The notes: a model not told the origin generated them from the sequence alone. A stretch of 64,000 nucleotides of DNA from Conyzicola nivalis_A (GCF_040548875.1 NZ_JBEPSJ010000003.1:1-64000), one strand, 5' to 3'. Shown: positions 50,062-58,882, counted from the stretch's first letter. Program-made: numbers and translations.

Positions 50062-51513
50062 TCAGTCTTGCACTGCAACGGGCAGGGCCACCTCGAAAAC
50101 CGTGTCGCCCGTATCGCTGCGCACCGCGACGGTGCCGCCGTGCGCCTCCACGATGGCGGCGACGATGGCGAGACCGAGGCCGGTGCTGCCCGCCGCCCGC
50201 GACCGGGAGCTGTCTCCGCGCGCGAACCGCTCGAAAACCGAGTCGCGCACGCGCTCGTCGATTCCGGGGCCGTTGTCGGCGACCCGCACCATGGCGTGCT
50301 CGCCGTCGACGGCGACGGATGTCACGACCCTGGTGCCCGCCGGCGTGTGCACCCGCGCGTTGGCGAGCAGGTTCGCGACCACCTGGTGCAGCCGTGCGCC
50401 GTCTCCGTCGACCAGCACCGGCTCGTCGGGCAGCTCGAGCTGCCACTCGTGGTCGGGGGCCGCGGCATAGGCGTCGCTCACCGCGTCGGTGAGCAGCAGG
50501 CACAGGTCGACCGGCGCGCTCTCGAGACTGCGGCCGTCGTCGAGCCGCGCGAGCAGCAGCAGGTCTTCGACGAGCGAGGTCATGCGGATCGACTCCGACT
50601 CGACCCTCGCGAGGGCGTGCACGACGTCGGGCGGCAGCTCGTGCCCGCCGCGGCGGGTCAGTTCGGCGTACCCGCGGATCGACGCGAGGGGTGTGCGCAG
50701 CTCGTGGCTGGCGTCCGCGACGAACGAGCGCACCTTCTTCTCGCTGGCCTCTCGGGCGGCGAGGGCGGATGCGATGTGCCCGAGCATGTGGTTGATCGCC
50801 GCGCCGACCTGGCCGACCTCGGTGCGGGGGTCGGCGTCGGCGTCGGGCACACGCACCGCGAGCGCGACCTCGCCCCGCTCGAGGGGCAGCTCGGCGACGT
50901 GCGACGCGGTGGCGGCGACCCGGTCGAGCGGCCGCAGCGCGACCCGCACGATGGCGGTGCCGGCGAGAAAGGCGGCGGCCAGCCCGGCGATCGTGACGAT
51001 GAGGATCACCAGCATCAGCTGCGCCACGGTGCCGCTCACAGGGCTCAGCGGCTGCCCGATCACGACGTACTGCCCGGTCGACGTCTGGGTCACGATCACC
51101 CGGTACTGTCCGAGGTCACCGCCGAGGTCGATGGTCGTGGGGCGCGTGTCGGTCGTGAGCTCGAGCAGCGCCTCGTTCTGCGCGTCGGTCACCGGGGTGA
51201 AGCCGAGCCGTTCGTTGAGCACCGCTCCGTCGAGCGAGTCGTTGCTCACGAACGCCACGAGGGTGCCCGGCGTGAGGCCGGCGCGAAGCAGCACGTCGTC
51301 GGGGCGCGGGCCGCCGTTGCCGGTCTGACCGGGAGGCGTCACCCCCTGCACGCGGGAGCTCGCGGTCGTCAGCTGGCTGTCGAGCTGGCGCACGAGAGAG
51401 GTCTGCAGCGCGACGACGCTCACGGTGCCGACGATGAGGCTGATCGCCGCCAGCAGGGCGACGATGCCGACGACGAGGCGGCGGCGGAGTGTCCACGCGC
51501 GCGGGCCGGCCAT
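50062..51513 (-). CDS. Membrane sensor histidine kinase
   Basis: This 483-residue kinase has two transmembrane segments (about residues 12-36 and 163-187) around an extracytoplasmic sensor of about 125 residues, then a HAMP region, a HisKA domain with FVADASHELRTPLASIRG (His270) and a HATPase domain with NLLANARVHTP, DNGPGI and STGLGLAIV. It pairs with the OmpR-type regulator whose stop overlaps its start (TGATG). It resembles the TrcS/PhoR type of actinobacteria; the signal is unknown. Confidence 0.93.
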   Translation of the reverse strand: MAGPRAWTLRRRLVVGIVALLAAISLIVGTVSVVALQTSLVRQLDSQLTTASSRVQGVTPPGQTGNGGPRPDDVLLRAGLTPGTLVAFVSNDSLDGAVLNERLGFTPVTDAQNEALLELTTDTRPTTIDLGGDLGQYRVIVTQTSTGQYVVIGQPLSPVSGTVAQLMLVILIVTIAGLAAAFLAGTAIVRVALRPLDRVAATASHVAELPLERGEVALAVRVPDADADPRTEVGQVGAAINHMLGHIASALAAREASEKKVRSFVADASHELRTPLASIRGYAELTRRGGHELPPDVVHALARVESESIRMTSLVEDLLLLARLDDGRSLESAPVDLCLLLTDAVSDAYAAAPDHEWQLELPDEPVLVDGDGARLHQVVANLLANARVHTPAGTRVVTSVAVDGEHAMVRVADNGPGIDERVRDSVFERFARGDSSRSRAAGSTGLGLAIVAAIVEAHGGTVAVRSDTGDTVFEVALPVAVQD

Positions 51514-52271
51514 CAGTTCGCGGCTTTCAGCACGTAGCCGACGCCGCGCACCGTGTGGATCATCGGTTCGCCGAGCGAGTCGACCTTCTTGCGCAGGTAG
51601 GAGATGTACAACTCGACGACGCTCGACTTGCCGCCGAAGTCGTAGCTCCACACCCGGTCGAGGATCTGGGTCTTGCTGAGCACCCGGCGTGGGTTGCGCA
51701 TCAGGTAGCGCAGCAGCTCGAACTCGGTCGCGGTGAGCTCGATGACGGTGCCGGCGCGCTGCACCTCGTACGAGTCCTCGTCGAGGGTGAGGTCGCCGAC
51801 CGCGAGAAACGAGTCGTCGCTGTCGCTGACGACGAGCGTCGACCGGCGGATGAGCCCGCGCAACCGAGCGACGAGTTCTTCGAGGCTGAACGGCTTGGTG
51901 ACGTAGTCGTCGCCGCCGACGGTGAGACCGACGATGCGGTCGTCGAGCGAGTCCTTCGCCGTGAGGAACAGGACGGGGGTGTTGATGCCGTCGGCGCGCA
52001 GCCTGGTCAGCACCTGCAGGCCGTCCACGTCGGGGAGCATGATGTCGAGCACGATGACGTCGGGGCGGAACTCCCGCGTGATCGCCATGGCCTTCTGCCC
52101 GTCGGAGGCGATGCGCACGTCCCATCCCTCGTAGCGCAGAGCCATCGACAGCAGGTCGGTGAGCGAGTCCTCGTCGTCGACGACGACCGCCCTGATCGGC
52201 GATCCGTCGGCGCGCGTGATGCGGGGAGGCTGTGCTGCGGCTGTGTGGCGGGAGGTCGGCACATTGCTCAT
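51513..52271 (-). CDS. OmpR/PhoB-type response regulator
   Basis: This 252-residue regulator has a receiver domain (about residues 28-140, phospho-acceptor Asp76 in VIVLDIMLP, and KPF) and a C-terminal winged helix with ELTATEFELLRYLMRNPRRV. The start is uncertain: the ATG at 52271 has its purine-rich site directly adjacent, while the GTG at 52262 has AGAGAGG at a better distance. It leads a regulator-kinase-epimerase operon and is divergent from the YqaJ-like gene. Confidence 0.93.
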   Translation of the reverse strand: MSNVPTSRHTAAAQPPRITRADGSPIRAVVVDDEDSLTDLLSMALRYEGWDVRIASDGQKAMAITREFRPDVIVLDIMLPDVDGLQVLTRLRADGINTPVLFLTAKDSLDDRIVGLTVGGDDYVTKPFSLEELVARLRGLIRRSTLVVSDSDDSFLAVGDLTLDEDSYEVQRAGTVIELTATEFELLRYLMRNPRRVLSKTQILDRVWSYDFGGKSSVVELYISYLRKKVDSLGEPMIHTVRGVGYVLKAAN

Positions 52272-52364
52272 CCTCTCTATTATTGGGAGTTTTCTATGCG
52301 TCTCCTGTGAGTGATCAATCCCGTCGATCCGGTCGAGGCAGGGCACAATGGGGAGGTGACTTTC

Positions 52365-52964
52365 GTGCAGCCGACCCTCTCCCTCTGGGACGAGCCGGCC
52401 CCCGACCACCGCAGCCGCGTGCTCGCCGACTCGACCGACCGGGTCGCCTGGCTGCGCGCCCGCAGCTCCGGGGTCACGGCGACCGACGTCGCCCGGCTGT
52501 CGAGCGAGAGATCACTGCCCTCCGTCGCGTTCGACAAGATCAACGGGTCGTCATTCGGCGGAAATGCGTACACCGACCACGGCAACACCCGCGAGCCGGA
52601 GATTGCCCGGTGGGTGCGGGCGAAGCACGGCATCCACCCCAGCTCGCAGCTGTTCCACGCGCACGGCGAACGTTCCCACCTGGCCACACCCGACGGTGTC
52701 GCGGTGATCGACGGTGTCGTCGTGCTCGCCGAGATCAAGACCACGTCGTCGCTGTGGAAGAGCGTCCCCCGGTCGTACCTGCGGCAGATCTGGTGGCAGC
52801 AGTACGTGCTCGGCGCCGAGCGCACGCTGCTCGTCTGGGAGCAGCACCTCGACTTCGTGCCCGTGAACCCCGAGCCGACGTCGCGCTGGATCGAACGCGA
52901 CGACAACGAGATCCACGTGCTCGTGGGGCTCGCCAACAAACTGCTCGGCATGATGCGGCGCTAG
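52365..52964 (+). CDS. YqaJ-like (lambda exonuclease family) nuclease
   Basis: This protein of about 199 residues has the YqaJ/lambda-exonuclease core: SSGVTATDVARL near the N-terminus, TREPEIARWV with Glu77 and Glu79, the metal motif Asp110 ... AEIK (Glu123, Lys125) and QIWWQQYVLG with Gln145. Such enzymes usually sit in phages with a recombinase, but no phage gene is seen here. The GTG at 52365 has GGAGG eight bases upstream; other in-frame GTG codons lie at 52356 and 52311. It is followed after two bases by an alpha/beta hydrolase gene. Confidence 0.82.
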   Translation: MQPTLSLWDEPAPDHRSRVLADSTDRVAWLRARSSGVTATDVARLSSERSLPSVAFDKINGSSFGGNAYTDHGNTREPEIARWVRAKHGIHPSSQLFHAHGERSHLATPDGVAVIDGVVVLAEIKTTSSLWKSVPRSYLRQIWWQQYVLGAERTLLVWEQHLDFVPVNPEPTSRWIERDDNEIHVLVGLANKLLGMMRR

Positions 52965-52966
52965 CG

Positions 52967-53710
52967 ATGGGGATCCTCCTGCTGCACGGGCTCGGCGGCG
53001 ATCGCCGACAGCCGCTCGCGCTGCTGAGGCCCGTGCTGCCCGAGACGGCGACCGTTGTGGCTCCCGACGTGCGGGCCCACGGCACGTCGACGGTCGTGGG
53101 CACCCGCGCCGACTTCGCCCTCGACGCGCTCGCCGCCGAGATCGCGGCAGACCTCCCCGACGAGCCCCTCACCATCATCGGCATCTCGATGGGCGCCGCG
53201 ATCGGGCTGCGCCTCGCGCTGCTGGTCGAGGTGGAGAAGCTCGTCTTCATCCGCCCGGCGTTCACCGACCGCGCTCTGCCCGACAACCTCGCCGCGTACC
53301 CGGCGATGGGCGAGCTGCTCGAGACCTTCGGCGCGAAGCACGCCGAGAAGCTCTTCCGCGAGACCGACTTCTTCCACGACCTCGAGACCGTGTCGCCGCT
53401 GGCGGCGGAGGGTGCGATCGAGCAGTTCAGAAAGCCGGATGCCGCGGCACGCGCCATCCGCCTCATCGAGATTCCGAAGAACGCGGCCTTCGAGTCGGCG
53501 TCCGACCTGGCGGCGGTGACTGCCCCGGCATCGATCGTGGCTGCGCCGCGGGATCCCGTCCACCCGGTCGACGTGGCGGAGCTGTGGGCCTCGTCGCTGC
53601 CGAACGCGAGCCTCAGCCTGGTGCCCGCTCGCGACGAGAGCGTCGAGGTGTACACGACCGCTATCCGCGCAGCCGTCACGCGGGCGCTCGACCACGACGT
53701 GCCGGCCTAG
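52967..53710 (+). CDS. Alpha/beta hydrolase
   Basis: This 247-residue protein has the alpha/beta-hydrolase start ILLLHGLGGDRRQPLALL, the nucleophile elbow GISMGAAIG with Ser near residue 73, and an Asp in APRDPVHPVD. The fold fits an esterase or lipase-like enzyme; the substrate is unknown. Its ATG lies two bases after the nuclease stop. Confidence 0.85.
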   Translation: MGILLLHGLGGDRRQPLALLRPVLPETATVVAPDVRAHGTSTVVGTRADFALDALAAEIAADLPDEPLTIIGISMGAAIGLRLALLVEVEKLVFIRPAFTDRALPDNLAAYPAMGELLETFGAKHAEKLFRETDFFHDLETVSPLAAEGAIEQFRKPDAAARAIRLIEIPKNAAFESASDLAAVTAPASIVAAPRDPVHPVDVAELWASSLPNASLSLVPARDESVEVYTTAIRAAVTRALDHDVPA

Positions 53711-53725
53711 CGCCATCCGGACGTG

Positions 53726-53778
53726 GGTGGCCAGCTGTGGCCGGTTCTCTCGTCGTGAAACGGCCACAACTGGCCACC
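53726..53778. terminator. Palindrome between convergent genes (TGGCCA-rich)
   Basis: GGTGGCCAGCTGTGGCCG (53726-53743) and CGGCCACAACTGGCCACC (53761-53778) pair at 17 of 18 positions with a 17-base loop. It lies between the convergent hydrolase and GNAT genes and probably ends both. Related TGGCCA half-elements lie at about 1776-1831. Confidence 0.65.
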
Positions 53779-53795
53779 TGGGCCTCGCTGACGGC

Positions 53796-54287
53796 CTAGC
53801 GCACGAACCGCACCTCGTGGATCTCCTCGCCGAGGAAGGGCTCGGTATGCTCGGCCCCGTCGAGCACGAAGCCGTTGCGCTCGTAGAACCGGTGCGCACG
53901 CGGATTGTCGCTCGCGACCCAGAGGAAGGCCGGCCCCGGTTCGACGACGGCGTCGAACAACCTCTGCCCGAGGCCCTGCCCGTGGAACTCGTCGCGCAGG
54001 TAGATGAAGTGAAGCTCGCGCACGCCAGGCAGCTCCGGGTCGCGGCTCGGACCCGATCCGGCGAACCCGACGATCTCGCCGTCGACGAGCACGGCGACGT
54101 GCGAGTACTCGGGGCCGAGGCCCGCGTAGTGGATCCACAGCTCGGCCATGCGCTTGGGCGAGAGTCTGGTGAGGGCGGCCTGGCTCACGAGGTGGTCGTA
54201 GGTCTCGTGCCAGCACGCGGCCTGCACTCGGCCGAGCTCCTCGGCGTCGACGTCTCGGACGGGGCGAACAACTACGGTGGCGTTCAT
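53796..54287 (-). CDS. GNAT family N-acetyltransferase
   Basis: This 163-residue protein shows the acetyl-CoA motif region LRDEFHGQGLGQRLFDAVV and the C-terminal VASDNPRAHRFYERNGFVLDG, typical of GNAT enzymes. The acceptor is unknown. The ATG at 54287 starts a family-like N-terminus (VVVRPVRDVDAEEL). It follows the NUDIX gene after 64 bases on the same strand. Confidence 0.85.
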   Translation of the reverse strand: MNATVVVRPVRDVDAEELGRVQAACWHETYDHLVSQAALTRLSPKRMAELWIHYAGLGPEYSHVAVLVDGEIVGFAGSGPSRDPELPGVRELHFIYLRDEFHGQGLGQRLFDAVVEPGPAFLWVASDNPRAHRFYERNGFVLDGAEHTEPFLGEEIHEVRFVR

Positions 54288-54351
54288 GCTCCGACGGTAG
54301 CGCCGACCGGCCACGACCGCCAATCGAACGGCCGCGGCATCCGCCCGCCTG

Positions 54352-54966
54352 TCAGCGGGTCGCGAACGGCCCGCGCAGCACCGCCCACTGCAGCAGCATG
54401 ATGCTCTTCGCGTCGATGATGCCGCCGCTCTCGACCAGGTCGAGGGCGGCGTCGATGTCGAGCTCGACGAGGGTGATGTGCTCGCCCTCGTCGACGAGCC
54501 CGCCGCCGGCGTGCTCGCGGGTACCCGCGTCGTAGGGCGCCGCGTAGAAGTGCAGGCGCTCGGTCACCGAGCCCGGGCTCATAAACGCGTCAAAGACGTG
54601 CGTGACCTCGCCGACGCGGTGGCCGGTCTCCTCGATCGCCTCGCGGCGGATCGCGGTCTCCGGATCGTCGTCGTCGAGCAGCCCGGCCGCGGTCTCGAGC
54701 AGCATGCCGTCGGGGTGGCCGTTGACGTACGCGGGGTAGCGGAACTGCGACGTGAGCAGCACCGTGCGACGGTCGACGTCGTAGAGCAGGATCGTCGCAC
54801 CGTTGCCGCGGTCGTAGGTCTCGCGCGACTGCGAGCTCCACGATCCGTCTGCGGCCTGGATGTCGAACGTCGTTGTGTGCAGCGTGTACCAGTTGTCGCT
54901 CAGCAGGCGAACGTCGGTGACTCGGATGCGCGGGTTGGTGGTCGGGGGTGTCTCTGCGGCTCTCAC
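54352..54966 (-). CDS. NUDIX hydrolase, NudK/ADP-ribose pyrophosphatase-like
   Basis: This 204-residue protein has a Nudix box with the core REAIEETGH (about residues 108-116) and the preceding LLETAAGLLDDDD, which is one residue shorter than the textbook spacing. The N-terminus with DNWYTLHTTTFDIQ and the segment QFRYPAYVNG resemble NudK, which splits GDP-mannose or ADP-ribose. The start is a GTG at 54966. Confidence 0.85.
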   Translation of the reverse strand: MRAAETPPTTNPRIRVTDVRLLSDNWYTLHTTTFDIQAADGSWSSQSRETYDRGNGATILLYDVDRRTVLLTSQFRYPAYVNGHPDGMLLETAAGLLDDDDPETAIRREAIEETGHRVGEVTHVFDAFMSPGSVTERLHFYAAPYDAGTREHAGGGLVDEGEHITLVELDIDAALDLVESGGIIDAKSIMLLQWAVLRGPFATR

Positions 54967-55078
54967 GCCTCCAGACTATCGAGAGCGATAGTTTGCCTCG
55001 GGGTGACGTGTCTGTAACAGCGCCGAATCATTCATCGCCTTTACTGGGTTCACCAGCACCACGGCGGGAAGGCCAACG

Positions 55079-56044
55079 ATGACGACGATGCGAGCCATCC
55101 TGATGGGCGGCGCGGGCGGACCGGAAGTTCTCGAGTGCGGCACCGCCACGGTGCCCGTCAGCGTCAACTCCGAGTTCCTCGTGCGCGTCGTCGCCGCGGG
55201 CGTGAACCCGATCGACGCGAAGACCCGTGCGGGGCGCGGGGTCACACCGGCGATCGCGTCCTTCCCCGTCGTGCTCGGCAACGACTTCAGCGGCGTCGTC
55301 GTCGCCAGCCCCTACGAGGGCCACCCGATCAAGGTCGGCGACGAGGTCTACGGCATGACCGGGTTTCCCCGGTTCGGCGGCAGCTACGCCGAGTACGTCG
55401 CGGTGTCGAGCCTCAGCGTCGCCCGTAAGCCGAAGGCGCTCTCGCACGTCGAGGCGGCCGCGGTACCGCTCGCCGCACTCACCGCGTGGGGCATGGTCGT
55501 CGAGGTGGCGAAGGCGCACGAGGGACAGCGCATCCTGATCCACGCCGGCGCCGGCGGCGTCGGACACTTCGCCGTTCAGTTCGCCCGCTTCTTCGGCGCG
55601 TACGTGATCGCGACGGGATCGACCCGCAACCTCGGCTGGCTCTCCGAGCTCGGCGCGAACGAGACGGTGGACTACACCGCGGAGCGCTTCGACGAGGTGC
55701 TCGACACCGTCGACGTCGTGATCGACCTGGTCGGCAACGTCTACGACGACACAGGGTCGCGATCGCTGGGCGTCGTGCGCCACGGCGGGCTCATCATCAA
55801 CGCCCCGACCGGCAGCTGGCCGACCTTCATCGACGACGCGACCGCGGCTGGGCTGCGCGCCACGACCTACAAGGTCGCCCCCGACGGCACCAACCTGGCG
55901 GTGATCTCGCGTCTGCTCGAGTCGGGCGACGTGCGGGTGTTCGTCGACCAGGTCTTCGAGATGGATGCCGCGGCCGACGCCCACCGCTCGCTCGAGACCG
56001 GGCACACGCGGGGCAAGATCGTGCTGAAGGTCAGCGACTACTGA
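55079..56044 (+). CDS. NADP-dependent oxidoreductase, zinc-independent quinone oxidoreductase type
   Basis: This 321-residue medium-chain dehydrogenase/reductase has the N-terminal GroES-like domain with GVNPIDAKTRAG and GNDFSGVVV and the Rossmann motif HAGAGGVGHFAVQFAR. No zinc ligands are visible, as in quinone oxidoreductases. GGAAGG lies eight bases before the ATG. Its end overlaps the convergent GNAT gene by 14 bases. Confidence 0.9.
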   Translation: MTTMRAILMGGAGGPEVLECGTATVPVSVNSEFLVRVVAAGVNPIDAKTRAGRGVTPAIASFPVVLGNDFSGVVVASPYEGHPIKVGDEVYGMTGFPRFGGSYAEYVAVSSLSVARKPKALSHVEAAAVPLAALTAWGMVVEVAKAHEGQRILIHAGAGGVGHFAVQFARFFGAYVIATGSTRNLGWLSELGANETVDYTAERFDEVLDTVDVVIDLVGNVYDDTGSRSLGVVRHGGLIINAPTGSWPTFIDDATAAGLRATTYKVAPDGTNLAVISRLLESGDVRVFVDQVFEMDAAADAHRSLETGHTRGKIVLKVSDY

Positions 56045-56570
56045 GCGGCAGCTCGCGCACGAAGTCGTCTTCCCACTTGCCGCCGACGAGGAACCGTTTC
56101 GTGCCCACGTTGACGAATCCGTGCTTCTCGTAGAAACGGTTCGCGCGCGCGTTCTGCTGGTTGACGCCGAGCCAGACGGATGCCGCGGCTCGCGCCCTCG
56201 CGGCCTCGACGCTCGCCTCCATCAGCACCCCCGCCGCGCCGCCGCCGTGCGCCGTCGCCAGCATGTAGAACTTGCTGAGCTCCACGGTGGGACGGTCTGT
56301 GACCACGGCGGCCACGTCGGAGTCGGTGGGCTCCGCCGCGATCAGCATCGTGTATCCCACCGCCTCACCGTCGACCTCGACGAGCAGCAGGTCGCGTGAC
56401 TCGTCGGCCAGGTAGCCGGCGAAATGGGCCTCGGAGAGGTTCGAGGCGACGAAGTCGGCCACCGCCTCCTGGGTGGTGCCGGGCGGACACGCCAGAGCGA
56501 AGGTGGCTGCGGCGATGCGGTGAAGCAGAGCCGCGTCATCCGGCCCCGCCAATCGTGTGCTGACTGTCAT
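56031..56570 (-). CDS. GNAT family N-acetyltransferase
   Basis: This 179-residue protein shows KFYMLATAHGGGAAGVLMEASVE and WLGVNQQNARANRFYEKHGF, the acetyl-CoA-binding and C-terminal GNAT signatures. Its acceptor is unknown. The gene overlaps the 3' end of the oxidoreductase gene on the other strand by 14 bases. Confidence 0.85.
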   Translation of the reverse strand: MTVSTRLAGPDDAALLHRIAAATFALACPPGTTQEAVADFVASNLSEAHFAGYLADESRDLLLVEVDGEAVGYTMLIAAEPTDSDVAAVVTDRPTVELSKFYMLATAHGGGAAGVLMEASVEAARARAAASVWLGVNQQNARANRFYEKHGFVNVGTKRFLVGGKWEDDFVRELPLSSR

Positions 56571-56592
56571 GGTTGCCTTTCGGGGAGCAGAA

Positions 56593-56620
56593 AAGGGGCC
56601 CGCGCGAACGCGGACCCCTT
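56593..56620 (-). terminator. rplA terminator
   Basis: AAGGGGCCCGCG (56593-56604) and CGCGGACCCCTT (56609-56620) pair with one mismatch around a 4-base loop and are followed by TTTT on the minus strand, 20 bases past the rplA stop. Confidence 0.8.
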
Positions 56621-56639
56621 CACGTGATTGCGAAAACGC

Positions 56640-57329
56640 TTAGATCGCGTTGACGTCCAGCGGGATGCCAGGACCGAAGGTCGTCGAAACGGTGCCCTTG
56701 GTGATGTAGCGGCCCTTGGAGCTGGACGGCTTCGAACGGACGATCTCATCGAGAGCGGCCTTGATGTTCTCGGCGAGCTGCTCCTCGGTGAAGGAGGCCT
56801 TGCCAGCGACGAAGTGCACGTTGGAGTGCTTGTCGACGCGGAACTCGATCTTTCCGCCCTTGATCTCGGAGACGGCCTTGGCCGTGTCCATGGTCACGGT
56901 ACCGGTCTTCGGGTTCGGCATGAGGCCACGCGGGCCGAGTACCTTTCCGAGACGACCGACCTGGCCCATGAGCTCGGGGGTCGAGACGGCGGCGTCGAAT
57001 GCGACGTAGCCGGCGGCGACCTTCTCGATGAGCTCGGAGCCACCGACCTCGTCGGCGCCGGCAGCGATTGCTGCCTCAGCCGCGGGGCCCGTTGCGAACA
57101 CGATGACGCGGGCGGTCTTACCGGTTCCGTGAGGAAGGATGACCGTTCCGCGGACCATCTGGTCTGCCTTGCGGGGGTCGACGCCGAGCTTGAGGGCGAC
57201 CTCAACCGTGGAGTCGAACTTTGCGGAGCCCGTGACGCGAGCGACCGAGACGGCCTCGCTCGGGGAGTAGAACTTGCCTTCTTCGATCTTGTCGGCAGCG
57301 GCGCGGTAGGCCTTGGATTTCGTAGCCAT
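56640..57329 (-). CDS. rplA: 50S ribosomal protein L1
   Basis: This 229-residue protein binds 23S rRNA at the L1 stalk. Family segments are VEVALKLGVDPRKADQMVRG, VILPHGTGKTARV, GPRGLMPNPKTGTV and FRVDKHSNVHF. Its start overlaps the rplK stop by one base. A terminator follows, and rplJL lie 7.7 kb away. Confidence 0.98.
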   Translation of the reverse strand: MATKSKAYRAAADKIEEGKFYSPSEAVSVARVTGSAKFDSTVEVALKLGVDPRKADQMVRGTVILPHGTGKTARVIVFATGPAAEAAIAAGADEVGGSELIEKVAAGYVAFDAAVSTPELMGQVGRLGKVLGPRGLMPNPKTGTVTMDTAKAVSEIKGGKIEFRVDKHSNVHFVAGKASFTEEQLAENIKAALDEIVRSKPSSSKGRYITKGTVSTTFGPGIPLDVNAI

Positions 57330-57760
57330 TATGCATCCACCGTGATTCCCATAGAGCGAGCGGTTCCCGCGATGATCTTCTCTGCGCCTTCGATGTCGTT
57401 GGCGTTGAGGTCGGCCATCTTCTGCTCGGCGATGGCGCGAACCTGCTCGCGAGTGAGCTTGGCGACCTTGACGGTGTGCGGCGTGGGCGAACCCTTGGCA
57501 ACACCGGCAGCCTTCTTGATGAGCTCGGCTGCGGGCGGGGTCTTGAGGATGAACGTGAACGAACGGTCCTCGTAGACGGTGATCTCGACGGGGATGACGT
57601 TTCCACGCTGAGATTCGGTCGCGGCGTTGTACGCCTTGCAGAACTCCATGATGTTGACGCCGTGCTGGCCCAGCGCGGGGCCGATGGGCGGCGCGGGGTT
57701 AGCGGCGCCGGCCTGGATCTGAAGCTTAATCAGACCCGTGACCTTCTTTTTCGATGCCAT
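57329..57760 (-). CDS. rplK: 50S ribosomal protein L11
   Basis: This 143-residue protein forms the GTPase-associated centre with 23S rRNA. It shows LIKLQIQAGAANPAPPIGPALGQHGVNIMEFCKAYN and the C-terminal KIIAGTARSMGITVD. It is preceded by nusG after 117 bases on the same strand. Confidence 0.98.
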   Translation of the reverse strand: MASKKKVTGLIKLQIQAGAANPAPPIGPALGQHGVNIMEFCKAYNAATESQRGNVIPVEITVYEDRSFTFILKTPPAAELIKKAAGVAKGSPTPHTVKVAKLTREQVRAIAEQKMADLNANDIEGAEKIIAGTARSMGITVDA

Positions 57761-57877
57761 TGTTTTTCCTTTTCTGTTCGAGAGGCCATTGCTGGCCGCT
57801 CTCCCGCACCTCGGGCGGTTCCCGGGTGCGGTGGTTCAGGCGAAGCCGACGTGTCGCCCGAAGGGCGAACCGTATGA

Positions 57878-58882
57878 CTAGAGCTTGGTGACCTGGTCGA
57901 AGCTGAGCTCGACCGGGGTCTCACGCTCGAAGAGCGATACGAGCACGGTGAGCTTGCCGCTCTCCGGCTTGATCTCGCTGATCGAGCCGGGAAGACCCGC
58001 GAACGAGCCCTCCTTGATCGTGATGGTCTCGCCGACCTCGAAGTCGATCTCGGCCGGGATGGAGCGGGCGGTGTTCTTGCCCTTCCCGGGAGCCGACTTG
58101 GAGGGGGCTTCGACGATCTGCACGAGGCCCTTGAGCATCTCGAACGCCTCGTTGAAGCGCAACGGCGTCGGGTTGTGGGCGTTGCCCACGAAGCCGGTGA
58201 CGCCGGGGGTGTGACGCACGACGCTCCAGGAGTCTTCGTTCAGCTCCATGCGCACGAGCACGTATCCGGGGATGCGCACGCGGGTGACGAGCTTGCGCTG
58301 GCCGTTCTTGATCTCGACGACGTCTTCCATCGGAACCTCGACCTGGAAGATCGAGTCTTCGACGGTCATGGAGATCTTGCGGTTCTCGATGTTCTGCTTC
58401 ACGCGCTTCTCGAAGCCCGCGTAGGAGTGGATGACGAACCACTTGCCGGGAAGCGACTTCAGCTCGGTGCGGAACGCCTCGTAGGGGTCGACCTCGATGG
58501 GGTCGCCGTTGTCGTCGAGCTCGGGACCGTCGTAGGGGGGAACGTCGAGTTCTTCGTTCGCTGCCTCTTCGGCCTCGATGTCTGCTTCGTCGTCGGCTGC
58601 GGCGACAGAGGCGTCTGCCTCGTCGGGCGAGTCGATGTCGAGGGCGTCGTCGACGATGGCGTCGGCCTCGGGGTCGATCGCGGCGTCGAGAGCCTCGAGG
58701 AGGCCGGCGAGGTCGCCCTCTTCCTGCGTCTCTTCGTCTTCGATGTGCAGCGCGGTGTGCTCGGCTGCGTCTACGGAATTCTCGTCGACAGCCAGCGAGT
58801 TGCCCTCCTGGGCCTCATCGTCCTCAGAGGACTGCTCTGCAGCGGTCGCGAGGTCGATATCGTCGCGGTGATTCTCAGACAC
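57878..58882 (-). CDS. nusG: Transcription termination/antitermination protein NusG
   Basis: This protein of about 334 residues couples RNA polymerase, Rho and the ribosome. The NGN domain (about residues 150-260, KWFVIHSYAGFEKRVKQN) and a C-terminal KOW domain (GETITIKEGSFAGLPGSI) are intact. Residues 1-145 form a long acidic Asp/Glu/Ala-rich extension typical of actinobacteria. The GTG at 58882 gives the family-like MSENHRDDIDL; an ATG five codons upstream is possible. Confidence 0.95.
   Translation of the reverse strand: MSENHRDDIDLATAAEQSSEDDEAQEGNSLAVDENSVDAAEHTALHIEDEETQEEGDLAGLLEALDAAIDPEADAIVDDALDIDSPDEADASVAAADDEADIEAEEAANEELDVPPYDGPELDDNGDPIEVDPYEAFRTELKSLPGKWFVIHSYAGFEKRVKQNIENRKISMTVEDSIFQVEVPMEDVVEIKNGQRKLVTRVRIPGYVLVRMELNEDSWSVVRHTPGVTGFVGNAHNPTPLRFNEAFEMLKGLVQIVEAPSKSAPGKGKNTARSIPAEIDFEVGETITIKEGSFAGLPGSISEIKPESGKLTVLVSLFERETPVELSFDQVTKL

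Noticed and set aside
52365..52964. A prophage remnant around the YqaJ-like nuclease
   Set aside because: No integrase, recombinase, terminase, capsid or lysis gene is nearby and no attachment-site duplication is seen at the tRNA-Trp gene, which lies 6 kb away.
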